DNA of 64,000 nucleotides from Paraescarpia echinospica (lineage: Eukaryota > Annelida > Polychaeta > Sabellida > Siboglinidae), in NCBI GenBank assembly GCA_020002185.1, contig CM034543.1, positions 9,251,742-9,315,741 on the forward strand, given 5' to 3'. Below the pieces are notes generated by a model that was not told where the DNA came from, did not search any database, and saw nothing but the letters and a program-made list of their open reading frames with translations. The position numbers were made by a program, and so were the translations under genes. Position 1 is the first letter of the stretch. Every line of letters starts with the position of its first letter. Below are positions 34,421 through 46,329 of the stretch, in pieces.

Positions 34421-35677
34421 ATCAGTCATACTATTTTCAACGTATGATGTGGTTAGCATGGTTTCCCAACTCCACCATGTATGGCCGAAGCTGGAAGGGA
34501 AAACAACATTTTAAAATATGACCTGTAGGAAGTATCTTACAATTAAAATTAATTCAAAGTATTTAAATATATTTTGGCATTGCAGATCCACAAAACATTT
34601 GCATGTTCAATCGGTGGTATTTTAGGCGTTTGTGCATGTCTATGCTGCCATTTTAGTTTATAAATGTCCTTAAATCCATGTTACTTATGTTACATAATAT
34701 TCCATATATGTCATAATAGTTATTATTAGATCAAAGTGTAAAATATAAAAAACAAAGCCTAAAGTGAACAAAGATCACGTGGCTGACAATCTTAGCCAGG
34801 GGCATAGCTAGGATTTGTATAAGGGATGTTGTGGGATAAAATTGGTTGTCCAAATATGGACTTTCAGTTTTTTCACAATACAACATGTTTATGAGGTTTT
34901 AGGTGATCAATATTTGACATTTCAGATGAGTACACAGTTGAAGATGCTCTGTAATGTCAGTTTGTCAGTTTAAGTCATGTGCAATTTGGGCATTTCATAT
35001 ACAGATTAACTGTCAACTGAAGACATTATAATCACCTCTCTACTGCTCCGGTTGCAGTTCATTTGTGGCAATCGAAGACATCCCAAAGCCTACAAATGTT
35101 ATGTGCACACATTCAAACACATGATTGACATTTATACATTTTATACGATACAAAGTTACCTTATTATTTAGATTCTACTGCACAGAAAAATGTACATAGA
35201 TTAAAGGTGCCCGGGAAAAGACACTTGAAATGTAAATTTACAAAATATTATCAACACTTTGTTACACAAAATCTGTGCGTTCACATTGATATGTTCAAGT
35301 AAAATATAAAAGTATGCATTGACATTTGTTCAATCTATTGTTGCTGCTATCTTTTCGGGTTCATATTTTAGTGGCTTGAACAGAAGCAGCTATGTGGCCA
35401 TGGGGAATCCGGAAAATCCAATAAACAAAACAGACAAAATCCCACAATGTTAAAAGTGCACAAATCCTGCGACAAAATTAAATGTGTGCAGGTCTGGGAT
35501 CAATTACATTACAATGTAATATATTGCAATTACACAGCTTCCTTCCTATTATTATTACATGCTGAAGAAAATGCATTGTTTATAGAAGACTTCCCTTCCA
35601 GCTTCGGCCATACACATGGTGGAGTTAGGAGGAGACCATGCTAACCACATCATACTTTGAAAATAGTTATGATTGAT
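34421..35677. repeat. Inverted repeat pair, arms about 80-86 bp
   Basis: 34421-34500 and the reverse complement of 35592-35677 share GTATGATGTGGTTAGCATGG, AACTCCACCATG and TATGGCCGAAGCTGGAAGGG. The 1.1-kb interior has no coding capacity. It could be the ends of a non-autonomous DNA element or two insertions in opposite orientation. Confidence 0.65.
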
Positions 35678-35765
35678 TTTAATGCAACATTCTACAATGA
35701 ACTATTAATTTTAGTGCAAGCCAACTTACTCTAAAATAAGGCAGAACACAAGAAATGCAGCATAT
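35157..35765 (+). repeat. Local duplication, unit 1 (unoccupied site)
   Basis: Matches 36309-36582 and 38111-38730 in order: ACAGAAAAATGTAC, CAAAATATTATCAACAC, TTTTAGTGGC, GGAAAATCCAA, ACAAATCCTGC, ACAAAATTAAAT and TAGTGCAAGC. No LINE is present in this copy. Confidence 0.7.
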
Positions 35766-36109
35766 AACACTGCATAACTAAATTAAATACGATTATAGCA
35801 TGTAATGTTACAACAGTTCCCTGAGTAAACCACTGGTGCAATTCTCTTGACTGTACTTGTAAATCACTGTGTTGTATTTGCTTTAAAAGGTATATGCCTA
35901 CCAATGTTGTTTCAGACTTCAATAAACACTTAATTTCAGTATGGTTGTATGAATAAGCTGCTGGAATAGATAGTGAATGGTGTACAGTAAATACCAACCA
36001 TGTTTTGTAGACATGGTCTTAAAGTTGTCGTTATCAGCCCCAACTGACACCACCAAAGCGTATCGTCAAGTTCAATGGGAGATTTCTTCTGAAATGTCAG
36101 GAGCATCAA

Positions 36110-36192
36110 TCATAATGAAGTTTATACGGTATTATATCAAGCAGAAAACACCAGTCATAATGGTGTTTATAAGATATTATATTAAGCAGACA
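36110..36192 (+). repeat. Two-copy tandem repeat of about 41 bp
   Basis: Two adjacent units read TCATAATGnnGTTTATAnGnTATTATATnAAGCAGA. Confidence 0.8.
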
Positions 36193-36308
36193 ACATTGTT
36201 TTTTTTATAAAATGTATATACTTATAGGTTTCTCTTGCCATGTGACAGACAATAGCTGCTGAATAACAGGTGTTACAAATAGTCTGATAATAATAAATGT
36301 GATAAAAT

Positions 36309-38730
36309 TTTACCTTATTTTTTAGATTCTGCAAACAGAAAAATGTACGTAGGTTACAGTGCCCGAGAAAAGACACAATGCAAATTTATAAAATATTATC
36401 AACACCTTATTAAACAATACCTGTGTATACAAATTGATTTATTGACATAACATATAACAATATTCATATTTTTTTATGTTTTCAATCTACAGTGGCTGCT
36501 ATCTTTTTGAATTACTTCTGTCAAATTTTAGTGGCATGAATAGAGGCTATGTGGGCATGGGAAATCTGGGATAAAATCCAATTTCCACCCAAACTACTAG
36601 TGGAAATTGTAAAACAAATTAGCATACCGCTTACAACAGTTTTCAACTTGTTATTAGTAGAGGGAGTGGTTCCTTTAGAATGGAAAGAAGCAAACATTAT
36701 ACCGTTATTTAAAAAAGGTTCGAGAAACAAGTCAGAGAACTATAGACCAGTGAGTTTAACATCAGTGATTTGTAAATTATTACAAAGACTAATTAAAGAT
36801 CACATGGTGGATTTTCTTGTTAAACATAACTTGATAAACCCATCTCAACATGGGTTTCTAAAAGCGAGGTCATGCTTAACAAATATGTTATGTTTTTTGG
36901 AAGATATCACTAAGTGGGTAGATGATGGATCACCAGTAGATATCATCTACTTAGATTTTCAAAAAGCTTTCGACAAAGTGCCACATCAAAGAGTACTGCT
37001 TAAACTAAAGGCCCATGGCATAGGAAATGGTATAATTAACTGGATAGAAAATGGCTGATTGACAGAAAACAACGGGTAGTTGTTGATCGGGAGGCTTCAA
37101 ACTGGAAATCAGTTTTGAGTGGGGTTCCACAGGGATCAGTACTGGGACCTATATTATTCTTAATATATATAAACGATTTGGACGATAATATAGCTAGCAA
37201 GGTGTTGACATTTGCAGATGATACAAAAGTGTTTAGAAGGATTAAAAGTGATGGAGATATACAGCATTTACAAGATGATCTTGACAGGTTGATCAAATGG
37301 TCTGAAAAGTGGCAAATGTTGTTCAATTTTGCGAAATGTAAATGCCTTCACACAGGACATGGGAACGAATATGTAGAATATACAATGGGGGGAACTGTAC
37401 TAAGTACTACTGTAAAAGAAAGACTTAGGGCTGACAATTAGTGCTGACATGAAGGTTTCAGAGCAGTGTGGAATTGCAGCTTCAAAGGGAAATCAAATCC
37501 TTGGATTGATTAGGCGAAATATAGCATATAAAGAAAAAGAACTAATAATACCACAGTACAAAACAATAGTTAGGCCTCATTTAGAATATTGTATACAAGC
37601 GTGGAGGCCATACCGCAAGAAGGACATAGATATGCTAGAAAGAGTACAGAGGAGAGCGACTAAAATGATACAAAAACTGAGGGATCTTAGTTATGAAAAA
37701 CGCCTAAAAGATTGTGGTTTAACAACACTAGAGACCAGGAGATTGAGAGGAGATCAAATAGAAGTGTTTAAAATATTGAATGGTTATGAAAATATTGATA
37801 GAAATATGTTTTTTTCAGTTAAGAAAGATAGAAAGACTAGAGGACATGAAGTTACATTAGTAAAGGAGCAGTGTAGATTAGACGTGAGAAGGACTGTGAA
37901 TGAATGGAACAGATTATCTGATGATTGTGTGGGTGCTAGTAGTGTGAATATGTTTAAAAATAAAATCGACACATACCTCAGAAGGGCTGGATATATGTAG
38001 ATAAAAGGGTTGGACTCTCGATAAGCCAAAGGGCTTCCTTGTCCACCTGCCATCTAGAGTTAATTCTCTGGATGGCAATCTTGTTAAATCTTGTTAAATC
38101 TTGTTAAATTTAGGATAAATTCTTATGGACGAAACACCACAATTATTATACAAATCCTGCAACAAAATTAAATTAGTGAACATAATTTTCTTGAATTCAT
38201 ATAAGTTGATATTTTGAGGTGGGAACTATTTACAAAACATAATACATTTGTCTTGCCATTGTCTGTATTAATGTACAGTTAATATATCATTTGTCCAGAT
38301 ACCGGCCATGGGCACTGAATCTGTAGAGTAAATTGTAATTTACCTGAGCATTTTATTTTATTTTAGCAGGACTTTCCTTCAGCTGCAATAAAACAAGATT
38401 GTCTATTGCAAAATATATTGAGAATTGAAAAAGATACAGTTTGCTTTTAAGTCAAGTTACATGTAATGTACAGGTTCATATGCAGGGTCGTTCCTACATT
38501 AGTATAATGACCCCCTGTATCTCAACACATTTGTTTTTTCATGTGTGTACACAAATAATTATTCTATAACTCAATGATACTTCTGAAAAAGTGCATTAAT
38601 TATGCTACAAGAGTTTATTTACCAATATATGAGGATAAACACATTCATACTAGTTATGCATTCCTGCAGCTGATATTAATTATAGTGCAAGCTAACTTAT
38701 TTTAAGAATGTTGGAACATAGGAAAAAGCA
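36309..38730 (+). repeat. Local duplication, unit 2 (carries a CR1 insertion)
   Basis: Same segment as 35157-35765 but split by the LINE at 36583-38110. Confidence 0.65.
36583..38110 (+). mobile_element. CR1 LINE, 5'-truncated, little decayed
   Basis: Runs from the RT fingers (PPKLLVEIV) to the coding end SSVNMFKNKIDTYLRRAGY, then the UTR and three TCTTGTTAAA units. RT motifs: YLDFQKAFDKVPH, SGVPQGSVLGPILF and FADDTKVF; C-terminal domain with RPHLEYCIQAWRPY and ERVQRRATKM. Only two single-base indels (near 37050 and 37420) and one short deletion disturb the frame. Flanks GGATAAAAT (36569) and GGATAAAT (38113) may be a target-site duplication. Confidence 0.9.
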
Positions 38731-39734
38731 GCCTAGAGCAGGCTAGGGTTTTCTAATGTCAATAGTCCTGTGCCCAAAGTTATGACTATTCTCTAAACAT
38801 AATATATCTACTGTCTGTATCACTTGAAGTCATGTATAAGACTATAGTTAGTATAAATCATGCAGGCATGTCCAATAGCCATACAGATAAGACACAGGCC
38901 TAGGTTTCACAAGAGAGGTAACTTCTGTATGATATGGCCATAGACCTGTCATGGAAATTTCTTTGCCAACTTTAGAGGAAGGGGCAAATTTAAAAACAAT
39001 ACAGTACAATGTATACAGATAGCTACCTACGGATATGAGCCACATAGCCATAAGGGGATGGGACATGTCCATGGCATGAACGGCTTTACCTATGGCTTAT
39101 GGATACGAATCTGCCCAACAACACTCTACTAGAGTAGACTACAGTCTATGCTTTGACTACAGACAACAGTCATCACTGCCAGTAACAGTGACAACTGACA
39201 GTGTCATTCACTGATTCAGATGAGCATGCCTTGAGTGAGACAACACAACTTATACAGAGAAGGTTAGGCCCTCATAAGAGTCGCCAAAACCCAACTGCTA
39301 AACTCACAACGACAGTTAGTTGTTGTGGACTGTGGCCTTTATAGTTTGTCCGTCAATTTCGGTCTTAATGTTGATGAGCGGTGAAGTCTAGTGAATGGTG
39401 AAGGGAGAGCTCTGCAGATGTTGCGAACAAAAAGTTGTTTTGGCAAACTCAGCTATGGATAATCAGGTTAAAATGTATGTGATTCAAAATATAACATGGA
39501 ACATTTTCATGATAAATTACATAAACAAAAACCAATATTACTAATAATTAAAGTGATAAATTAAACACTCCAAATACTATAGGAATAAATCATGTCAGCT
39601 TGCACAAGCGACCGGACCTTCGTCTTCGACCTAAGTTTAAAGTTTCCCGATAAATGTCTATGTTAGATTTTATGAAGTAGCATATATATATACATAATCA
39701 CTGAAATGCAGTCCATCATCATTTCAAAAAAATT
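38731..39734. other. Region without a gene
   Basis: No feature supported. Confidence 0.5.
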
Positions 39735-39969
39735 GATAAATTAAACGGTTAACTTACATGGCCTCAATAAACAGTTACCCAGACAGGTTGGCTGTTGTTA
39801 TCTTACCCGGCTTACTGGCTTTCTGTAAAATTTGAACTCTGAATTGCTCTAAAATTAGAGAACATTAAAATAATCATGAAGATGATCCCTCATGTGGGTA
39901 AGATGACAACAGCCAACCTGTCTGGGTAAATGTTTATTGACGCTATGTAAGTTAGCCATTTAATTTTTC
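39735..39969. mobile_element. Foldback element / MITE-like inverted repeat
   Basis: Two 74-base arms, 39735-39808 and 39896-39969, are inverted copies with about 67 of 74 positions matching by eye, separated by an 87-base loop. The inner halves (ACCCAGACAGGTTGGCTGTTG) are identical over more than 20 bases. Noncoding. It could be a MITE or could give a long RNA hairpin if transcribed. Confidence 0.75.
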
Positions 39970-40819
39970 AGAAATAAAAATTGTATCTACTCAAAGAAGC
40001 ATAAATTGTATTTTTTACAATAATCAAACACTTTAAATATAACATGAATAGTGACCAATATTTGACACATCAGCTATTAAACTAACACGTAGTCACTATC
40101 AAAGGAGCCACCTTCCTTTTATATGCTATTTATTAGTTCGACCAGCAGTAATATTGAACTCTGATATTGACATAAAAATAAAAAAATAAAAATGTACATT
40201 TTAAAAATATTCCATACTATAAGCAGGTCTCAATAAGTTCAGATAGCACAGTAACGCTACTCACTAGATACCTTCTTTGCCTTTTGCTCGGAGGGATGTT
40301 ACAATCATCGGCCTTACCTAAAACACGAGAGAGGCATAAATACGGGAAGCAATCTACATGTACAGTTAATGTACTAACTAAGCAATGCCGTTTGTTTTCC
40401 AGAATCCAACTTAATGCTTTGAACATTCAGAAGTCCAAGAAATACATTTACCAGACACACCATTATTTTCGACTTGGAGACAACTGGAGACATCACACAG
40501 TTCAGTTAATTACAAATAACTCAATGTTTTAATTTATTTTATCACCTTGAACTAGACTTGATAAAAAACGTTCGATGACGATGCAGGATTAATATATCTT
40601 AAAGTTAATAGACAATATTTAATAGTACTATAACGTGTCAGTGATACATATTGAACAAATACGTCAAAGCAGCTATTATTCCTAATAGGGATTACTTATT
40701 TAAATTGTTCTAATTTACATGATATTCATAACAAGTGAAATATTTCAGTTCATACAATATCCAACACCGTACAAGGTACAGCGAAAATGCTTCCAAAAAG
40801 ATGCCACTGCAGCGTCAAC
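39970..40819. other. A+T-rich region without a gene
   Basis: No feature supported. An open frame at 40284-40532 has no family match. Confidence 0.5.
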
Positions 40820-40829
40820 ATTTCACACA

Positions 40830-41747
40830 TCCTTTCATAAAGTTAAACACAATATAATATATGCCGAATGCGAAAAAAAGTCATTAATAGTTGATAACTT
40901 ACTAGAATGTGTTACTGTTGAAAGTGAAATTAACCGACACAAAACTGCACTGATCAGTTGTGTATATAGGTGCCCTGGGTCTAACATGGTTTCATTTAAT
41001 GACAATATTGAACAATTGTTTAGTCGTATACGTTGCACCAAAACCATATATGTATGTGGTGATTTCAATATAGATTTGTTTAAATGTGATAGTCATAGTG
41101 GAACCAAGCTATTTGTAGATCTTATGTACAGTCTTGGTCTATACCCTTTAATTAATAGACCTAGCAGAATTACTACTACCTCTGCAACCCTTATAGACAA
41201 CATTTTTACTTCTGAACTTGAGTGCAAGATTGATAGTGGTCTATTAGTAAATGATATCAGTGATCATCTTCCTGTATTTGCTCTGTGCCATTGTACTGTA
41301 AAACGTAACGTGAACGAACATTCTAACAAGAGTATTCGTCATCTTAGCGAAGAAAACATCAATGCATTGAAGTGTAACTTAATGCAAAATTCTTGGCATA
41401 CTGTTATCGGTAGTGAAAATGCAAATATAGCATATGACAACTTTCTTCATGATTTTACACAAATGTACAACAAACATTGTCCAGTGTCAACTGTACGACC
41501 TAAAGTATTAACAATTAGTTTTTACAAACCGTGGTTTACTAAAGGACTCAGAAACGCATGTATCAAGAAAAATCATTTGTATAAAGCATTTCTGTCATCC
41601 AGATCAATTATCTCGGAAACTAGATATAAATCATATAAAAATAAATTAACAGGTATTCTAGATCCACTAAGAAACAATATTATAGCAGTTTACTCGCACA
41701 GAAGAAAAATGACATTGCTGGCACCTGGAAAGTACTTAAAACTGTAA
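40830..41747 (+). pseudogene. Endonuclease (partial) and linker of the L2-like LINE
   Basis: The endonuclease lacks its first blocks (no N or ET motif) but keeps LISCVYRCPG, YVCGDFNIDLFK, ATLIDNIFTS and DISDHLPVF, so Asp-Asn and Ser-Asp-His of the catalytic core survive. The linker carries YKPWFTKGLRNA, as in related LINEs. The frame is lost near 41,700; the correct continuation is in the next ORF. Confidence 0.8.
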
Positions 41748-43488
41748 TGGGAACACCTCGCTTAGGAAATCACTACCCAGATCAGTTAGTTAATGATGGC
41801 ATAACCATTAGTAATAAGGAAGATGTAGCGAACATGTTTAACAATTATTTTACTAATATCGGTCCGGAGCTGTCAAAGGATATAACGGCACCAACAAATG
41901 TTTCTATTTATGACTACCTAGAAAACAGAAACAGTAACAATTTATTTCTAACTCCAGTTAATGAAGATGAAGTTATCCGAGCTGTGAACAATTGGGAAAG
42001 TAAAACATCCACAGATTGCGAAGACATAAGTATGCATTTGGTCAAAGAAGTTATTAACTCCATTGCAAAACCTATCACTTATATTTGTAATCTATCTTTC
42101 ACTTCTGGAGTATTCCCGGAGAAAATGAAAATAGCAAAGGTTATCCCACTCTTTAAATCTGGGGATAAGTATATGTGCACTAATTATAGGCCTATTTCAC
42201 TATTACCACAATTCTCAAAAATATTAGAAAAATTGTTCAGTTCTCGTTTAGATAGCTTTATTACCAAACACAAACTAATAATCCCAAGCCAATATGGATT
42301 TCAACAAAATATGTCAACATGTCACGCACTAATAGATCTTGTTGATGCAATAACCCAATTATTGGATGCAAAAAAATATGCTATTGGTGTTTTTATCGAT
42401 TTAAAAAAGGCATTTGACACTGTCAATCACAAACTGTTATGTAAAAAAATGGAATTTCTTGGTATCCGTGGTGGGGCATTTAACTGGTTAAATAGTTATC
42501 TAGAAAACAGAAAACAATTTGTGTCCATTGACAAATGTAATTCTACTGTGCGCAATATATCATGTGGTGTCCCACAGGGTTCGATCCTGGGCCCCAAACT
42601 ATTAATTCTATACGTCAATGATATGTGTAACATATCTAATCTAGTAAAATACATTCTCTTTGCAGACGATACTAATATCTTTTATGCAAATAGTAACATC
42701 AATAAACTAAACGAAACTGTATGTAACGTTCTGGACCAAATGTATACATGGTTTGCAGTAAATAAATTAACTCTGAACATATCTAAAACCAATTATATGT
42801 TATTTGGAAATCGTATGCTAAACAAAGAAATTAATATAAAAATACAAAATGTTGATATCGAAAGAGTAAGGGTCACCAAGTTTTTGGGTGTGTTTATTGA
42901 TGATCTACTAAATTGGAAAGCTCATATAAAATACTACAATCAAAGCTTTCAAAAAGTACAGCTATAATGCATAGATGCAGTCATCTACTTGATAGAAATA
43001 GTAGACGTATTCTATACAGTTCTCTCTTTTTGCCGTATTTAAATTATTGTGCAGAGATATGGGGAAACACGTACCCAACAAATACTAACTGTATTTTCTT
43101 ATTACAAAAAAGAGTAATCCGCATTATATTTGGTGCAAGATGGTTGGATCATACAAACTCACTTTTCCAACAATTACATGTTCTAAAATGTCCAGATATC
43201 ATAGAACTGAAAACATCGTTATTTATGTACAAAGCTTACTACAGCTGTTTGCCATCAAATATTCAGTGTTTGTTTACCAGACGGGAAATAGCATACTCAA
43301 TGCGAGCTAACCATGACCTAGAACGACAGAGAGTCTGTTCTACCATGCGATCAATGTCTCTTTGTGTAAAGGGAGTGCAATTATGGAATTCTCTATGTGA
43401 TCATTTAAAAACTACTAATACTATTACTGAATTTAAGCGTAAATGCAAGAACCTTTTATTTGAGAAATATCTGGTTGTGGAAACCTAA
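41747..43488 (+). pseudogene. Reverse transcriptase of the L2-like LINE
   Basis: Fingers: FKSGDKYMCTNYRPISLLP and QYGFQQNMSTCHAL. Palm: VFIDLKKAFDTVNHKLL (A), SCGVPQGSILGPKLL (B), ILFADDTNIFY (C) and VTKFLGVFIDDLLNWK (D/E side). The C-terminal domain is in another frame (42913-43488) with LPYLNYCAEIWGNTYP, FLLQKRVIRIIFG and a final LWNSLCDHLK. One indel near 42,945 splits the two, otherwise the protein is open for about 580 residues with no stop. Confidence 0.85.
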
Positions 43489-43669
43489 ATAAAATCAAAC
43501 ACAAATGTAATCATGCCATTGAGGAAATTACAATATGTGTAAAGATGTGTACTTATGGCATACTTTAAATTTTGAATATGCACATATTCCATTGCATGTG
43601 TTCAATTATTGTAGCTAGATGGTTAGATGAATAGCAAATTCGAATAATATAATATTGATGTCTCAAAAT

Positions 43670-43770
43670 ACATGTATGTATGTATGTGAATATATGTATG
43701 TATATATGTGTGAATATGTGTGTATACATACATGTATATAATTATATATATATAAATACATGTCAGGGGT
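43670..43770. repeat. TATG/TA-rich simple repeat
   Basis: Interleaved TATG, TGTG and TA units inside the UTR of the LINE. Confidence 0.85.
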
Positions 43771-43935
43771 AAATTTACACAAAAGTCAATGACTTCGTAT
43801 TTACCCCCTTCAAACATTGTAAACATTGTATATTCTCACTTGTATTATAGTTAAACTTGTTTGGTTGTCTTGTCTTGTATATATTGTTATCAATGTTCTG
43901 AATAAACGTTCATTCAATTCAATTCAAAAATGTCA

Positions 43936-44816
43936 GTGTCGCGAGTGTTTTAAACAACGTATACTAGTGCCGCTAGTTCGTGCACCGGAAAATTTCGTAA
44001 AACTGCCACAATACCGCATTGTTACGGAATTTCGTTATGCACGAACTTGACACTCGAGTCTAGTATATAAATTACAAGCTGTACCTGTGCCACTGTGACG
44101 TCTGTGTCTGTAGGTGGTTTTCTCGGCACGTGCCACTTCTTTCATAAAATCCGCAACTTTCTCAACTCTACTTCTTCGCTCGGGTGCATATTCTGTCGCG
44201 CTACCATGTTTGCTATCTGTCTATAGTAGTTTGGTCAAATTCTACAGAGAATCATCCATGATAAAGCTAAATCAATATTTTAAGTGAGAGCTTTGACAGC
44301 AAGACGCTTCCGCCATTTTCCTCACGCGTGACCTAGATTCTGACGCATGCGCACAATTCGCGTATGAAATATACACGAACGACACTCTGGACGCGGTATT
44401 TTTTAACCAAAACACAAAATACGTAATATTCTCTGTTTTATTCGCGCAACGTTTCATTGATAGTAGTAGTTTGCAAACCAGGCGATCTAATCTCAAATAT
44501 ACACTCGATTAAAGCTAGCATAACACCATATATAATAAACGTATATGTACAGGCAATGTTCGACACAAAAAGTATACGCTCACAAATTTCCAGTTCGTGT
44601 AAATATAAAATCGTGTGCTACAACACACAATAAACTGCAGAATTCCCCCAAATAACACCCACTTAATGTATGTGACTAACTAAAACGTCAGTATATGCAC
44701 CACATAAATGTGTGTGGAAGGTTAAAATATTGCCTGTACACGTATATGTAAGTTACAAGTAATATAAATGTACAGGCAATGCGGTGATTTTTGGCACTGA
44801 ATGTACAGGTAATGAG
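43936..44816. other. Gene-free region with dispersed TGTACAGGCAAT motifs
   Basis: TGTACAGGCAAT or its variants occur at about 44548, 44768 and 44802, and inverted at about 44729 (ATTGCCTGTACA). They flank the (TA)n tract and may be remnants of a small inverted-repeat element. Confidence 0.4.
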
Positions 44817-44826
44817 ATATATATAG

Positions 44827-44884
<58 letters not shown>
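44817..44884. repeat. (TA)n microsatellite
   Basis: About 65 bases of TA repeats just upstream of the hairpin and CR1 fragment. Confidence 0.95.
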
Positions 44885-44887
<3 letters not shown>

Positions 44888-44950
44888 CTGTGACCGGTGT
44901 TTTTCAGTTTTCTTTGTGATGACGCTGGAAATGCGATGCCACCATTTCGT

Positions 44951-45045
44951 AATTGTAATTGTATATCTGAATCAAGGTATGTATATATATGTATATCTGA
45001 ATCAAGGTATGTATATATACCTTGATTCAGAACAATTACAATTAT
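44951..45045. repeat. Inverted repeat with near-perfect 34-bp palindrome
   Basis: Centre at 44997-45030: CTGAATCAAGGTATG, then TATATACCTTGATTCAG. Outer arms add AATTGTAATTGT and ACAATTACAATT. The left CTGAATCAAGGTATGTATAT block is also duplicated in tandem (44967 and 44997). Confidence 0.8.
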
Positions 45046-45110
45046 TATTGCATCAGAGACTGACTTCTCCATGCAGACAAAAGCTTTTCCGACTCTTACA
45101 TGACACACTT
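45018..45110 (+). mobile_element. CR1 ORF1 5' fragment
   Basis: Matches 24284-24374: CCTTGATTCAGAA, TGCATCAGAGAnTGAC, TCCATGCAG, AAAAGCTTTTCC and ACTCT, then diverges. Confidence 0.75.
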
Positions 45111-45503
45111 TGCAAACAATAGATTGATGTTTACTCAGTTTAGATCAACTAATGCCATAAACGAATGTGAATGCTATTAATAAAACATCGAAATAGTATT
45201 GACGCTGGACACCCCAAATTTATCTAAAGTCGATTCCTATTATATGTACTAGTTGATTCCAAAATATTTACCAGTTTACATGTAATTTGAAATATTCAAA
45301 GTGTATGTATATATTATAATACATTTTCGTTGATAAAGCTGGACACGCGATGAAACTTAGGTTTCACTTGATGTAACTGTTTAGAACTATTTATGAAAAA
45401 TATACCTCTCAATATGTACAATGACTAACTAAAACTTAACAGTTTAGAATAAAAAATCATTATTTGGAATAGCAACAACCCCACTTGTACACCATATCGC
45501 ACA

Positions 45504-45785
45504 TTGTTTGCCTTATGGGACATTGGTCCTTCAACATTATTGTTCATCCCCATGTCACGTGGCTGGATGAATGAAAACCTGGGGGTATCAACAATACTGG
45601 ATTTATATAAACCAGTCGATTTTCAACGGAAATTGTATTATAGACGAATGCTTACCTTTTTGGATAGTGAGGTTGTTGGAATCAACAAGTAATTCTGTCA
45701 AGAAGAGACGTGTAAAGAAAACATATCTTATATATTATTACATTGTCATTTAACGTATATTAAAACGGCGTACTGGACTTTCCAG
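45504..45785 (+). other. Conserved segment upstream of globin exon 2, origin unclear
   Basis: Frames here and at 27207-27447 give related peptides: an LYKPV segment, a YRRMLT segment and a Cys/His-containing stretch near LLHCHLTYIKT. The peptide similarity, with frame changes, suggests an old coding relic, possibly the C-terminus of a LINE RT that lay in globin intron 1 before the duplication. It is also present at 52834-53096. Confidence 0.35.
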
Positions 45786-46166
45786 ATTAATGGAGAAGTA
45801 CCCTGCCACGAAGGCTCTTTTCGCCAATGTCAACGTTGACAAAATCCACAGTCCAGAATTTGGGGCTCACGCATTACGTGTGGCTAACGGTAATCATTTG
45901 TCTCTACTCGCATTACACAACCCAGACGTTCTCGAGGAAATCACTTCGCATATGGCGGCTCAGCACGCGGCGATAGACGGGGTCAAGGCAGAATACTTCG
46001 ACGTGAGTAGATTTATCCTCGTGAGCAATGGGTGGTAGTAGAACTGCAATGACGCTGGCACATCTTATGAATCTCGAACTAAATCAGTACACACCGACGT
46101 CTGGCATGAGATGCACTTATAAAGATCCAAATTTACATAATTAGTGAGTGTGTGTGTGTGTGTTTG

Positions 46167-46202
<36 letters not shown>

Positions 46203-46280
46203 TATGTGTGGTAGCGGATGTGCTTGCGTCCAAACGTTCGTGCGTCATGCGGCTATGTGTGCGTGTGTCTGTGTGTGTGA

Positions 46281-46329
<49 letters not shown>

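Larger units (their letters stand above)
40820..43935 (+). mobile_element. L2-like LINE, 5'-truncated
   Basis: The 5' edge lies inside the endonuclease. Three long frames continue one protein with two frame changes (about 41,700 and 42,945). After the stop at 43,486 there is a 440-base UTR ending AATAAACGTTCATTCAATTCAATTC, and repeated ATTCA units at a 3' end are typical of L2-type elements. Its RT is clearly different from that of the CR1 and PHD elements in this window. Confidence 0.85.
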
